Below are positions 24,216-34,519 of a stretch of 64,000 nt of DNA, piece after piece. The stretch is taken from positions 145,740,721 through 145,804,720 of the forward strand of contig NC_134530.1 of the NCBI RefSeq assembly GCF_050624435.1, read 5' to 3'. The position numbers and the translations under genes are program-made. Numbering within the stretch: position 1 is the first letter of the stretch; each line of letters begins with the position of its first letter. The stretch is from Tenrec ecaudatus (taxonomy: Eukaryota; Chordata; Mammalia; Afrosoricida; Tenrecidae). Below the pieces are notes generated by a model. That model was not told where the DNA came from and made no database searches. It worked only from the letters and a program-made list of their open reading frames with translations.

Positions 24216-25126
24216 AAACCCATTATAGAGAAGAGAATAAATGTTTGAAGTATATCTTGGAATTCTGTTGGGATTCTACTGACTGACTAGCATTTGAATT
24301 GTGAGAAGTGGATCCCTGCTGTATTTGGACAACCGCGTTCAATGAGCGGCCTTCCTTGGATGAAGTTCCAGTGAGAGATGTCTGTCACTTACCTCTCTGC
24401 AGCTATCTGCTGCCGTTATCTTTCTTACTATCTTCTTTTTTTTCCTGCCTCCTACAGTGTAAAGAATTTGGCAATTTTTATCAATTATGACTTTTGCACA
24501 TGCTTGGACTATTTTACTTTACTCTTCATTCCACTGACTTCTGGTCATTCTTCATATCTTTTGTTTAAATCACCTTTCTCAGAAAAGCCTTCTTTTAACT
24601 CCCTCTTCCGACCAAATGAAACAAGATATTCCGGTTATAACCTCAAATCCCACCTTTCCTTTCTTTTCTTATGAGCACATCACAGTTTGTAATGTTAAGA
24701 GAATGAATCAATAATGAAATTAATCTATTGAATGAGGTTTATTTGTCAAAAAAGATTAAAAAATCTGGTAGTGCCCAACTGAAAGTGGAAAGGTACCTCT
24801 ACCAAGCACCAGCAGTGATGGGCTATTATTGAAAAGATTCAGAAGCAAAAGAACCGTAGTTTCTGATCTGCTTATACAATTTAGTATTGGACTACTACCA
24901 TGATCTCATGGGTCAATGATGATGTTCTGATTTACAGAAAAACAAGGTTAAATTTCAATAAATATAAGTCTTAGAGGTGTTGTCCACATAACCACCAAAA
25001 CCATTTTGTCAGCCACATGACCCCATTTTTATTTCACTTAACAGGAATCATACATGTATTTCAGAAAGTATTTGTTTGACTACTCTCCTCTCCCACAGTC
25101 ATTCCTGTGAAGCATAACTTGGGTTT
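24216..25126. other. Unassigned intergenic sequence
   Basis: AT-rich, no gene or repeat recognised. Short open frames at 24308-24674 lack features. Confidence 0.4.
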
Positions 25127-25297
25127 CTTGGGCAGCTAAGCACAAAGGCAGCAGTTCAAAATCACCAGCTGCTCTGCAGGAGAAAGATGAGGCTTTGTAT
25201 TCCTGTAAAGTCTTAGAAACCAACAGGGCTAGTTCTTCCCTATCTCGCAGGGTTACTATCAGTCAGAATTGACCATATGGAAGAGATTTGAGAGTTT
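25127..25297 (+). repeat. AfroSINE
   Basis: Plus copy lacking the very 5' end: CAGCAGTTCAAAATCACCAG, AGGAGAAAGATGAGGC, AGTCTTAGAAACC, CAGGGTTACTATCAGTCAGA. Confidence 0.8.
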
Positions 25298-25732
25298 TTA
25301 GCTATCTCACGACCTAGTACGGTGTCAGGCACACAGCAGGGGAAGAGCAAAGCTTTGGGGAGTGAAGAGATCGAGAGGGGCTGCCTTAGGTTTCCACCTC
25401 TAAGGAAACAGAGCTACTTGAAACTTGGAATTGTACTGGGATCTACTCAGAGTAAACACGTTGGTTTCTAATTTTATGTCGCATTTCATCCCTGTTAGCA
25501 GTCCTTGCTCCAAGGTATATTGGGTAATTCGAAGCTGATAACGGTAATCACATTCTGCGTTTTATGATGCAGGTTTTATTTGCTAGTGTTGCTACAAGAT
25601 AAATACCACAAACGGGAGACTAAAACAAGCAAGTCAGTATTTTCTTACTTTAGGAACTTGGTCTGAATTGAGGGTGCGGCCTCTTTAAAATAAGCAGTCT
25701 AGAAATGAGCTTGGGAACCTGTGATCTACAAC

Positions 25733-25949
25733 AAGGGTTGGCAAACTTTTGAGACAGAAGATCCAATCCTGTACCTCACAAAAATTTAAAAATTGTTTGA
25801 GTGTCATGACTATATTTTTTACAAACAAATGAAATTATCATTAGCTGAATAATATCTTTAATTTTTTTCAGTTTTCCCTTAGAGCCACATATACCTACTG
25901 AAAGAGTCGCACACGGCTCGCCCGAGAGTTGCAGCTTGCCAATCCCTGG
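25733..25949. mobile_element. hAT-type miniature DNA transposon
   Basis: Terminal inverted repeats AAGGGTTGGCAAACTT and, at the other end, TTGCCAATCCCTGG. It is flanked by an 8-bp duplication TCTACAAC (25725-25732 and 25950-25957). The interior has paired 'agccacat...gcacacggctcg' sequence typical of hAT miniature elements and no transposase frame. Confidence 0.75.
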
Positions 25950-25959
25950 TCTACAACAT

Positions 25960-26140
25960 AGGTTCCCAAACTCATTAAAAATGTCCCCTTTTCAGAAAAA
26001 CATTATTCATCTTCCCCCAGGCAATTGAGCACTTTTGTGCTATAGCTGGTAATCCAGGACAAAGTGCAGATATCTGTTTTTGCAGTCCCTCTGGATCGTT
26101 CCAGGAATGCACAGGGGATGGTTGAAAAACAACACTCTAG
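25960..26140. repeat. Possible second old DNA-transposon remnant
   Basis: It starts AGGTTCCCAAACTCATT directly after the hAT element's target duplication and ends near GGTTGAAAAACAAC. This resembles decayed hAT-like ends but no clean duplication is visible. Confidence 0.3.
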
Positions 26141-26324
26141 AAGAAAGCTCTGTCTGTCACTCTGGGTGAAAATTATTGTCTCAACTTCCTTCTAGACACC
26201 TTGAAGTTGCTAGGCTGGTAAACCAGTCCGCACCTGTCCTCTTCAGAGAGTGTGGGCATTCTCCAAGTTTCTGTTTCCTTTTGTACCTAATCTGGAATAT
26301 CTGTCTGGGAAGAAATACGACTAG

Positions 26325-26577
26325 AATAGTCCTTAGAGGCAAGACTAGTGAGACTTCATCTCACGTACTTTGGACATGTTGTCAGGAGAGACCAGCCCCT
26401 GGAGAAGGACCTCATGCTTGGTGAAGTGCAGGGGCGGCCACAGAGAGGAAGGCCCTTGGCGAGGTGGATTGCCACAGTCGTTACAGTAATGGTGCAGGAC
26501 CAGATGTTGCTTCCTTCTGCTGTGCACAGGGTCGCTATGAGCCACAGCCAATCAACAGCACCTAACAACAACCATCT
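26325..26577 (+). mobile_element. RTE-type LINE 3' end
   Basis: ACTTTGGACATGTTGTCAGG and AGACCAGCCCCTGGAGAAGG, then GAGGAAGGCCCTTGGCGAGG, and the end ATCAACAGCACCTAACAACA. The same order of blocks closes the large copy at 61.8-62.1 kb. Confidence 0.9.
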
Positions 26578-26689
26578 GTTTTTTAAAAATGAATCATGCA
26601 TTTAATTGCATGCAAAAATTACTATAGCCCCTGTAAGAACCTAATTTACTCTTTTAAAAAATTTGTGTGTTTTTTATTTATGTTTAACA

Positions 26690-26942
26690 AGGTTTTTTAA
26701 TGCTTTTATTAGGGGCTCATAGAACTCTTATCACAATCCATACATACATCAATTGTGTAAAGCACACTTGTACATTCATTGCCCTCATCATTCTCAAAAC
26801 ATTTGCTCTCCACTTAAGTCCCTGGCATCAGCTCCTCATTTTTCCCCTTCCCTCCCTGCTTCCCCCGCCCTCATGAACCCTTGATAGTTTATAAATTATT
26901 GTTTTGTCATACCTTGCCCTGTCCCATGTCTCCCTTCACTTT
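26690..26942 (-). repeat. LINE-1 3' end, 5'-truncated
   Basis: TTTTATTAGGGGCTCATAGA and ACTCTTATCACAATCCATAC through TGTCTCCCTTCACTTT, about 250 bp of 3' UTR. Confidence 0.85.
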
Positions 26943-27730
26943 CAGCAAGCAAAGTTATGTCATCTGCATATAACAGGTTGTTAATAAGCCTTTCTTTAAT
27001 CCAGAATCGACATTATTCTGCATATAATGCAACTTCTCTAAATATTCGATCTGATTGAATAAGTATGGTGAGAGGATACAACCATTACATGCACCATTCC
27101 TGATTTTAAACTATGCAATACTCCCTTGGTCTGTTCACACAATTCTTGAACCATGAACAGGTTCCTCATGAGCACAATGAGATATTCTGAATTTCCCATT
27201 CTTTTCAGAGCTTTGTTATGATCTGTATAGTCAAATACCTTGACATAGTCAATAAAACACAAACAAACATCTCTCTGGTATTCTCCACTTTCAGAAAATA
27301 TCCATTTGAAATCAGCAATGATATCCCTGTTCCATGTCCTCTTCTGAATCCAGCCTGAAGCTCTGGCAGCTCCCTGTCAATGGACTGCTGCATTAGTGAG
27401 TGATCTTCAAAACACTTTTCTTTGCAGGTGGTATTCATGATATTATTCTATAATATGAGAAGTCTGTTGGGTCACCTTTCTTTGGATACAAATATGGATC
27501 TCGCTCAGTCTGTTGGCCAAGTAGCTGTCTTCCAAATTTCCTGACATATGTGAATGCTTCTAGGGTTTCATCGGCTTGTTGAAATATTTCAGTTGCTATT
27601 CCATCAATTCCGGGAGCCTTGGTTTCGGCTGATGTTTCAGCTTGGACTTCTTCAGCACCATAGGTTCTTGCTCATATACTACCTCCTGAAATGCTAGAAT
27701 GCTAACTAGTTCTTTTTATACAGCGACTGT
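26943..27730 (-). mobile_element. RTE-type LINE, reverse-transcriptase region
   Basis: Antisense to RTE reverse transcriptase. On the minus strand the translation includes a CFIDYVKVFD-like motif and, across frame breaks, LQAGFRRGHGT. Downstream plus-strand text includes CATCTGCATATAACAGGTTG (ADD motif region). Broken by stops. Confidence 0.85.
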
Positions 27731-27734
27731 GTAT

Positions 27735-28980
27735 TCTTTTCAATTAATACATCATTTTATTGAGGGTTCTTACAACAATCCATACATCCATTGTATCAAG
27801 GACATTTGTACATATGTTGCCATTATCATTTCCAAAACATTTTCTTTCTATTTGAGCCCTTGGTATTAGCTCCTCTTTTTTCCCTCCCTCCCCCATCTTC
27901 CCACCCTTTGGACCTCTGATAAATTATAAATTATTATTTCCAAAAATTATTATTATATCCAGCACTGTCCACTGTCTCCCTTTGCCCATGTTTCTGTTGT
28001 TCGTACCCCAGTGGGGAGGGGGTGTTATATGTCAATCAGTGTACTCAGTTCCCTGTTTTTTCCTCTCTTTCTCCACCTTCCCCCACCCTCATTGTATTAC
28101 TATTTCCATTACTGTTCCTGAGGGGTTTATGTGTCCTGGACACCATGTGTCGAGAGCTCTAACCTGTACCAGTGTTCATGCTCCAGTCTAGCCATACTTG
28201 TAAGGTAGAACAAGCACCATGATTGGGGATGGGGGGGACGAGTAAGAGGAAGCATTAAAGAACTAGAGCAGAGGTTCTCAATCTGTGGTTCATGACCCCT
28301 TTAGGGGTTCAAATGACCCTTTCACAGAGGTGACCCGATTCATAACAGTGGCAAAATTACAGTTCTGAAGTAGCAACGAAAATAATTTATGGTTGGGGGA
28401 ATCACCACAATATGAGGAACTGTATTAAAGGGCCACGGTATTAGGAAGGTTGAGAACCACTGAACTAGAGGAATGTTGTGTGTTCCCTGGGTGCTATGCT
28501 GCACCCTGGCTGTCTCATTCTTTCCTTGTGACCCTTTTGTGAGGGAATATCTAATTGTCTACAGATGGGTTTTGGGTCTCCACTCAGACCTCCATTGTTT
28601 GCATTGATACATTTGTTTGTTTGGGGTCTTCTAATGCTTGATACCTGATCTTGTCAACACCTTGTGACCACACAGGATGGTGTGCTTCTTCCATGCTGAA
28701 TTGTGTCCCTGCTAGATGGCCGCTTGTTTAACTTCAAACCTTTAAGATCCCAGATGCTATATCTTTTAATAGCCGGCACCATCTGCTTTCTTAACCACAT
28801 TTGTTTATGCACCCATTTTTACTTCATTGATCGTGTTGGGATGGTGAGCATCACAGAATGCCACATTGTTAGAAAACATTGTTCTTGCATTGAGGGAGTG
28901 CTTGAGTAGAGACCCAATGTCTGTCTGTTACCTTAATACTTAACATTTAAATATATTTACATAGACTTATATCCCTCTCA
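27735..28980 (-). mobile_element. Long LINE-1 (first part), antisense 3' UTR
   Basis: It starts TCATTTTATTGAGGGTTCTT and runs through the 3' UTR. It is interrupted by a SPIN-like element at 28269-28462 and by the VRK3 retrocopy at 28983-31010, and resumes at 31011. The UTR before and after the retrocopy matches an uninterrupted copy at 54.17-54.26 kb. Confidence 0.9.
28269..28462. mobile_element. SPIN-like non-autonomous hAT transposon
   Basis: The 194-bp element has ends CAGAGGTTCTCAA and TTGAGAACCACTG and a perfect 8-bp target duplication AACTAGAG (28261-28268 and 28463-28470). Interior matches to the SPIN non-autonomous consensus as I know it include AAATGACCCTTTCACAG, ATTCATAACAGTGGCAAAAT, GAAGTAGCAACGAAAATAAT and GAGGAACTGTATTAAAGGG. 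SPIN elements are known for repeated horizontal transfer among tetrapods, tenrec included. No transposase; this copy is mobilisable only in trans. It lies inside a LINE-1, so it inserted after that element. Confidence 0.88.
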
Positions 28981-29379
28981 TTTTTTTTTCCGCTCAAATC
29001 AAAGCATTTATTCCCAAAGCGCAGCGACGGAAATGATCGGCAGGGCCCTGCTGAGGGGCCGGCCTCGCCCCCACCACGGGTCAGGAGTCTCCTCCGTCCA
29101 TGTCCCCAACAGCTTGCTGGACGGTGGGGGACGGGACAGCCAGAAGGGGGAAAGTCACAGCTTCGGGGTGGGGCGCTGGGGGTCTCTAGGGGTTCCCTGA
29201 TGCTAACTGGTGCTGCCAAGCCCCTGGCTGGGGAGCGGCAGGTCTGCACATTGAAGGATTCTCTGTAGAAGCTGGTCTGTGATGAAACAGCAGGCCGTGA
29301 ATCACATTTCTTCTCCTCCTCTTGGCCATGTCAAACTGCGGCTTCTGGAAAGTTCGGTCACTTCCCAGCTGGACACCCC

Positions 29380-30792
29380 CTAGGGCACCATGTGTAGGTT
29401 CACAGGGTCGTAAGCCGACACCCACAGGTCCTGCAGCAGAGCTTCCAGATTGTTCTTCAGGGTGGCGTAGGGTGGCTTCTCGTCATACTGGAGGGCCATC
29501 ACTACTCTCAGATATTCCTGGAGGGTCTCTGAAGGCCTGCTCCACCTGGTGCACTCCTCCACGAGGGACTTGGGGTTGCCTAGGAACTTCTCCTTCAGCA
29601 TCATGATGCTGTCGGTGTTGGGGAGGCAGTTTGTCCACGGCAAGCACCCGTACAGCCACTTGAGCAGGCAGTAGCCCAAGGTCTGCAGGTCACTCCGGCG
29701 GGAAGGTCCGCATCCTCTGTGCAGATCCATGCTGATGAACTCCAGGTCCCCGTCATGGGGGGTCCTGCTGCCTTCGACATAGGCCACGTGCCGGCCCTCT
29801 GGGCAGTAGCGGAAGGTGAAGCCGTAGCCCGCCAGGGTCACTTGGCTCGTGTCTTCTGGATTCACGAAGATATTGTCAGCGGTCACGTTCCCGTGCACGT
29901 ACTCATTTTCATGGAGGTACTGCAGCGCGTCCAGCAGGCGACAGGCCAGCTGGAACACCGACCTCTCGGGAATGATGCGCTTCGGGTGGCAGTCCAGAGT
30001 CGACTGGAGGCTCCTCCCCAGCTTGGGGAACACCATGAACCTGTACTTGTCTGCATGCACGCCGAAACCGAAGCAGGTGGGGATGGCCAGGAGCGGGGTG
30101 CAATACAGCTTCTTCCACTTGTTGACTTGCTGAGGCTTGGCGGCTCGCTGGAAAAAGCTCTGTTCGTTGAACAGACGTCCGTCCTTGGCATCTAGTTTGA
30201 GAGAATAGCTTTGCTTCTGAGACCTTGAGGCGTCGGAGAGGAGCTCAGCTTCGTAGAGAATGCCCTGGTCGTCCCTGGTCTGCAGGCAGCTCAGTTTCCA
30301 GTGCTGTCTGTTCTTGTCCGTCAGCACGGTACCCAGGGGCAGGGCCTCCAGAGAGGCGGTTACCCGGCTCCGCTTCAGGTTCTGGGGGCTTTGCCGGGTT
30401 GCCTGCGGGCTGGTTTGGGGGGTCGGAAGTTTGTTCCAGGGCCCTGGTTCCTGTCTATGAGAGACACCCAGTCCAGAGAGCGAGGCCGAAAGGGACTTGG
30501 AGCCTCTGGGCCGCTGAGATTTCCTCAGTAGCTCCTTAGACCCGGAGCTGTCACTGTCAGAGCAGAGGGATGACGGGGGAGAGGTGACAGTGCTGGACCA
30601 TTTCACTTTCTTGCAAGGGCTTTCAGGGCTGGAGCTCGGGTCTTTCCTGGCGCCTCGGCAGGATGGCAGCGGTGGTCTGACAGTGGTCGGGGACCTCCCT
30701 TGCTCCTCGGTAGGCAAGCATTTCCGGCAGTAGGGGCAGAATTTGAACGTTGACTCAATATTTTGGCCACACTCGGGACAGAAGGTGATCAT
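29380..30792 (-). CDS. VRK3: VRK3-like pseudokinase, intact intronless retrogene ORF (470 aa)
   Basis: VRK3 is a nuclear pseudokinase of the VRK family, known to bind the phosphatase DUSP3 (VHR) and restrain ERK signalling. Here the start is MITFCPECGQ, giving a Cys zinc-ribbon (C5, C8, C19, C22), then a serine-rich linker with a basic KKVKW patch (61-65). The kinase-like domain spans about 145-455. The catalytic HRD is HGN (300-302) and DFG is GYG (322-324), the family's own non-catalytic state and not new damage. The C-terminus NNLEALLQDL...YDP...MVP matches the family. Length is close to human (474). The linker around 85-125 differs most from the human protein as I recall it. No stop or frameshift is present over 470 codons. 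Transcription of this copy is unproven; it could be a functional retrogene or a young pseudogene. Confidence 0.93.
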   Translation of the reverse strand: MITFCPECGQNIESTFKFCPYCRKCLPTEEQGRSPTTVRPPLPSCRGARKDPSSSPESPCKKVKWSSTVTSPPSSLCSDSDSSGSKELLRKSQRPRGSKSLSASLSGLGVSHRQEPGPWNKLPTPQTSPQATRQSPQNLKRSRVTASLEALPLGTVLTDKNRQHWKLSCLQTRDDQGILYEAELLSDASRSQKQSYSLKLDAKDGRLFNEQSFFQRAAKPQQVNKWKKLYCTPLLAIPTCFGFGVHADKYRFMVFPKLGRSLQSTLDCHPKRIIPERSVFQLACRLLDALQYLHENEYVHGNVTADNIFVNPEDTSQVTLAGYGFTFRYCPEGRHVAYVEGSRTPHDGDLEFISMDLHRGCGPSRRSDLQTLGYCLLKWLYGCLPWTNCLPNTDSIMMLKEKFLGNPKSLVEECTRWSRPSETLQEYLRVVMALQYDEKPPYATLKNNLEALLQDLWVSAYDPVNLHMVP

Positions 30793-31010
30793 GCTTTGTG
30801 GGGTAACTGGCCCTTAGAGTCACTGGGCTGGACAGTCCACCTCCACGGCGCCCTGCGGACGCGGTCAGGGTCAGGCGTCCAGAGGTTGGCAGCCCGCCGC
30901 CCCGCTCAGTTGCCCCGCGGGAACTTCCGCCCGGGCGAGGAGCACTGCGCGCGCATCCTGGGCCCTGAAGCCGGACGACGCCCGCGCAGGCGCTGCTGGC
31001 TCACTGACTC
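30793..31010 (-). promoter_or_regulatory. GC-rich leader of the VRK3 retrocopy
   Basis: About 220 bp of CpG-rich sequence corresponds to the parent gene's 5' UTR. It sits against AT-rich LINE-1 DNA on its right. Retained CpG-rich leader can serve as promoter material for a retrogene; this is inference. Confidence 0.55.
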
Positions 31011-31732
31011 CCCTCTCATTATATATTAATATATTTACATATGTGCATGTCTATATTTATATCTCTATAAAGGTCTTTTGTCTCCTAATTCTTTCCTCTA
31101 TTTCTTTTTATTTTCTTCCTGTCCCCCTATTATGTTCGACCTCAGTACTTTTGATTCTCAGCACTTTCTTTCGTCTATATTGCACTTGATCAAACCCCAT
31201 CAGGCATTCTACACCCTCCTCACCATCAATTTTAGATCTCTTATTGTTCCCTTGTCCCTGGGTTTAGTGGCTCCTGCCTCCCTTTCTCCCATCTCCTCCT
31301 CTTCCATGCCCTGTTTTCTCCATGGGATTGGTTATCCTGCCTGTCTTATATGGATAGACATGAAAAAAGAAAAAAAAAGCCCATAAAAAGTTGCAGGTCT
31401 GTCTGCTGACCCTTCTGAATGTCTTCCTATCAGATCTGGTGAAGTGCCACATCTTCCCCACCAATTCCAAAGACTATTTTCGGGATATCTCCCGTACTTA
31501 TTTGCTTTGATCCCCCTTGCTGCCCTGTTGTGCTTCCTTCCTGTTTTGCTCTGGTGTTGGGGGGTTCAAACTGGGCACAATCCCCACACTGTGTCTCTGG
31601 TACTGTCCCCCATAGCACTGTGGGTCAGTGAGGGTGCATCATATCTCATGGTGGGGCCAGCCCATGGTCCTCTCTGTACACTGCTGCGCTGAGCAGGAAT
31701 GTTGTACTCGAGGTTTGGTGGGCCAGGATTCG

Positions 31733-31801
<69 letters not shown>

Positions 31802-33060
31802 GCACCTGCGTGGTCTGGGCAGACCCACCCCTCTCTCCGGGCCGTATCTTCAGTGCTGTCCTCTGTAGTGCATTCTTCTGGGGAGGGGTCAACGTAGCTG
31901 GGATTGGAGCTGGCCCCACAGACCTCTCTGTTAGTTTGCTGCTTCGTGGCAGTATTCATGGGTGGATGGACATTTAGGCTGTTTCCAATTCTTTGCAATT
32001 GTGAACTGTGCTGCGATGAACATTGGAGCACAGATGTGTGGCCATGGTCTGTTTTTCTTACGTCTTCTGGGTATATGCCCAGTAGGAGGATTGCTGGGTC
32101 ATATGGTAGCTCAATTTCCATTTGTCTTAGATATCACCATATCAATGTCCTTAATGGCTACACATATCTACAGGATCACCAGTGGTGATTGAAAATTCCT
32201 ATCTCACCATAAGCCCTCCAACACTTGTTGCTTTCTGATTTTTTGGATTGGGCTATCTTTGAGGATGTTAAGTGGTGTCTCATAGTTGTTTTAATTAGCA
32301 TTTCCCTTATGGCTAATGGTCGGGAACATTTTCTGTTTGTAGGCCATTTGGATTTTTGCTCTTGTGAAACTTCTGTTCAGGTCTTTTGCTCACCTCCTCA
32401 ATGGGTTATTTATTTTTTCTTGTTGTAGGCTAGAAGAGTATTGTAGATTTTAGTAATATGGTCTTTATCTGATGTTATTGCTAAAGATGTTTTCCCAGTC
32501 TGTGACTCTCTTGGCAAATTCTTTTGGTGTACACAGGTGTTTTATCTTAATTATATTCCACTTGTCAATTTAGGCTTTTTCTCTATTTGTGTCCTTTCCT
32601 ATTGCCGATAGCCGATATATTCCCTGTGCCAAAGTTCTTAGGTTGGACCCAATTCCCTCTTTAATGGTTCTACTAATTTTGGGGGTTAGTTCAAGGTCTG
32701 TGATCCACCTTAAGTTTATTCTTGTGCACGGAGTGAGGTAAGGGTCTTGCTTTATTTTTCTGTTGGTAGATTTTTTTTTCCAGCACCATTTGTTGAAGTG
32801 AGCATCCACTTCCCGTTTGATATTTTGGGGGCACTTATCAAAGATCAGTTGTCTGTATGCTGATGATTTCATATCTGGGTTTTCAGTTCTTTTCCATGAG
32901 TCTGAATATCTGTCATTATGCCAGTACCACGCAGTTTTGACCACTGTGGCTGTATAGTAGGTGCTAAAGTTAGGCAAAGCAAGCCCTCCCACTGTGTCCT
33001 TCTCTTGAATTCTCTGCTAATTCTGGGTTTTTCTCCCCCTTCCATATGAAGTTGGTAGGA
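31011..33060 (-). mobile_element. Long LINE-1 (second part), 3' UTR and ORF2 C-terminus
   Basis: Continuation of the LINE-1 split by the VRK3 retrocopy. UTR sequence runs to about 31930, including the (TC)n tract, then antisense ORF2. The minus-strand frame 32570-32992 begins MGGLALPNFSTYY and contains WYWHNDRYSDSWKRTE and PYLTPCTRINLRWI, typical of the ORF2 C-terminal region. It is interrupted by stops, so inactive. Confidence 0.9.
31735..31797. repeat. (TC)n microsatellite in LINE-1 3' UTR
   Basis: 63 bp of pure TC. It generates Ser-Leu and Arg-Glu repeat open frames on the two strands that are not genes. Confidence 0.97.
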
Positions 33061-34519
33061 CAGCTGATCCTGACTTTGTAGTCTCTTCTTAGTCTGGAAG
33101 CTCTACTAAAACCTGGTCATTTTGGGTGGCCCTGCTGGCATGTGACGCACCAGGCACATAGCTTCCAGTATCACAGCCACATACTAGCTACCACAGTATG
33201 ACAAACTGGCAGAAAACTGATGGTCCATCTTATTAATGCATTAAATGTATATTCTGGGCAAGGTGTCTTAAAATGATTTCATCAACCTAAACAATTTACA
33301 AATAAAATAAAATTAACATTTAAAAAAGAATTAGATAAAGGGTTATCTAATCCATTTTACATTTACATTTTACATTCAACAATTCATACACTTTTGTTTC
33401 AGCTCATTCTTTGCCCTCCCCTCCATGTCATGTCACTGATTTCACTTCCTCCTCTGTTTCCTGTTTCTAACGCTCCTTCTTCCCTAACCATCCTGAACTT
33501 TGAGTAAATGCGGTCCTTTTGTTCTTAAGTGGTTGATTATCCTAATGTGTGCATACCTCACATATTTATTGTTTCTCTTGTAGACCTATTATTTGGCTGA
33601 AAACTGTGTTTAGTTCCAGAGCTGAAAGGTGAATGAAGGCTGTTGTTGGGAGGTTCCACCAGTCTCTATTGGACCAGGAAGCCTGGCCTCTTCAGCCAGG
33701 CACCACCTAGGTCTTCTGGTTTCAGGATCATGGAGACTGATGTTTGCATGGTCCATTGGTCCTTAAGACTAATTGGTGTCTTCAATTTTCATCACTCTTG
33801 TTTCCTCCAGACAAATAGTTGCACCTTTGTTATCAGATTGCACGCTTTAAGGCCCCAGTTATTACTCCCCAAAGTAGGATGTAGAACATTGTCTTTGTGG
33901 ACTAGCTCGTGCCAACTGCCCTTGGTGACTCCTGAGACTATAGTCTTGAGCTCCCAGGCCCAGGGACTCACTCCTTCAATATTTGGCTGTGTCTAAGAAG
34001 TTTTCCTAACTGTCCTCTGTATGTTCCACCACATTCACGGACACTTTTGCAACAAAGGTAAATATCCATGTGCAAATATCCCATGATATTTGTGGGTGTA
34101 ACCCCATTCTCGCTCATGCATCTGTTCAGTCTGCATGTTTATCCATGCTTGTACTCATAGATTCTTGTTATTACAAGATAACATATGTAACCATATGTAC
34201 CTCTATTATCAAATCTATTGTTGTTGTTTATTCAAATATTTATTGAACCAGGGAGAAACAAAGGTTATAAAATAATGTCAGAAAGGTAAGGTAAACACAC
34301 AAGAGATCTGAGTTCACTGCACTGAGTCACAGGAAAGTGCTTTAGGAAATCAGAGTGGGATTGCTTCCAGCCTGCCTGCCAGGGGTATGGGCTAAAAGGG
34401 ATAGGGATTATAATGGAAGACTTCAGTCTGGTACTCAGTGTGATGATACTCAGGGTGGACTACATTCCTGTCTCCTTTTCCTTTCCCCATATTTGGTCTT
34501 AATTTACCAGTAGTGCCCA
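33061..34519. repeat. Old interspersed repeats, partly assigned
   Basis: About 33070-33240 resembles a LINE tail (GGGTGGCCCTGCTGGCATGT...CATAGCTTCCAGTATCACAG). About 33360-34200 looks like old antisense LINE sequence (TGTTGGGAGGTTCCACCAGT, AGGAAGCCTGGCCTCTTCAG). The rest is unassigned. Confidence 0.45.

Larger units (their letters stand above)
28983..31010 (-). mobile_element. VRK3: Processed retrocopy of VRK3 mRNA
   Basis: The whole unit is a reverse-transcribed mRNA. It has no introns, a GC-rich 5' leader (30793-31010), a coding region (29380-30792), about 390 bp of 3' UTR, an AATAAA signal (29012-29007) and a poly(A) tract read as T on the plus strand (28981-28989). A 10-bp target duplication CCCTCTCATT flanks it (28973-28982, sharing two T with the poly(T), and 31011-31020). 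The insertion split a LINE-1 3' UTR, so the LINE-1 machinery product landed in an older LINE-1. Confidence 0.95.

Noticed and set aside
26348-26605. 85-codon frame resembling a conserved protein
   Set aside because: It is the C-terminal end of RTE LINE coding sequence.
29719-30195. 158-codon plus-strand frame
   Set aside because: Antisense shadow of the VRK3 retrogene.
31566-32121. Arg-Glu and Ser-Leu repeat proteins on both strands
   Set aside because: Translation of the (TC)n microsatellite in a LINE-1 UTR.
32570-32992. 140-codon minus-strand gene
   Set aside because: This is the decayed C-terminal region of LINE-1 ORF2, not a host gene.
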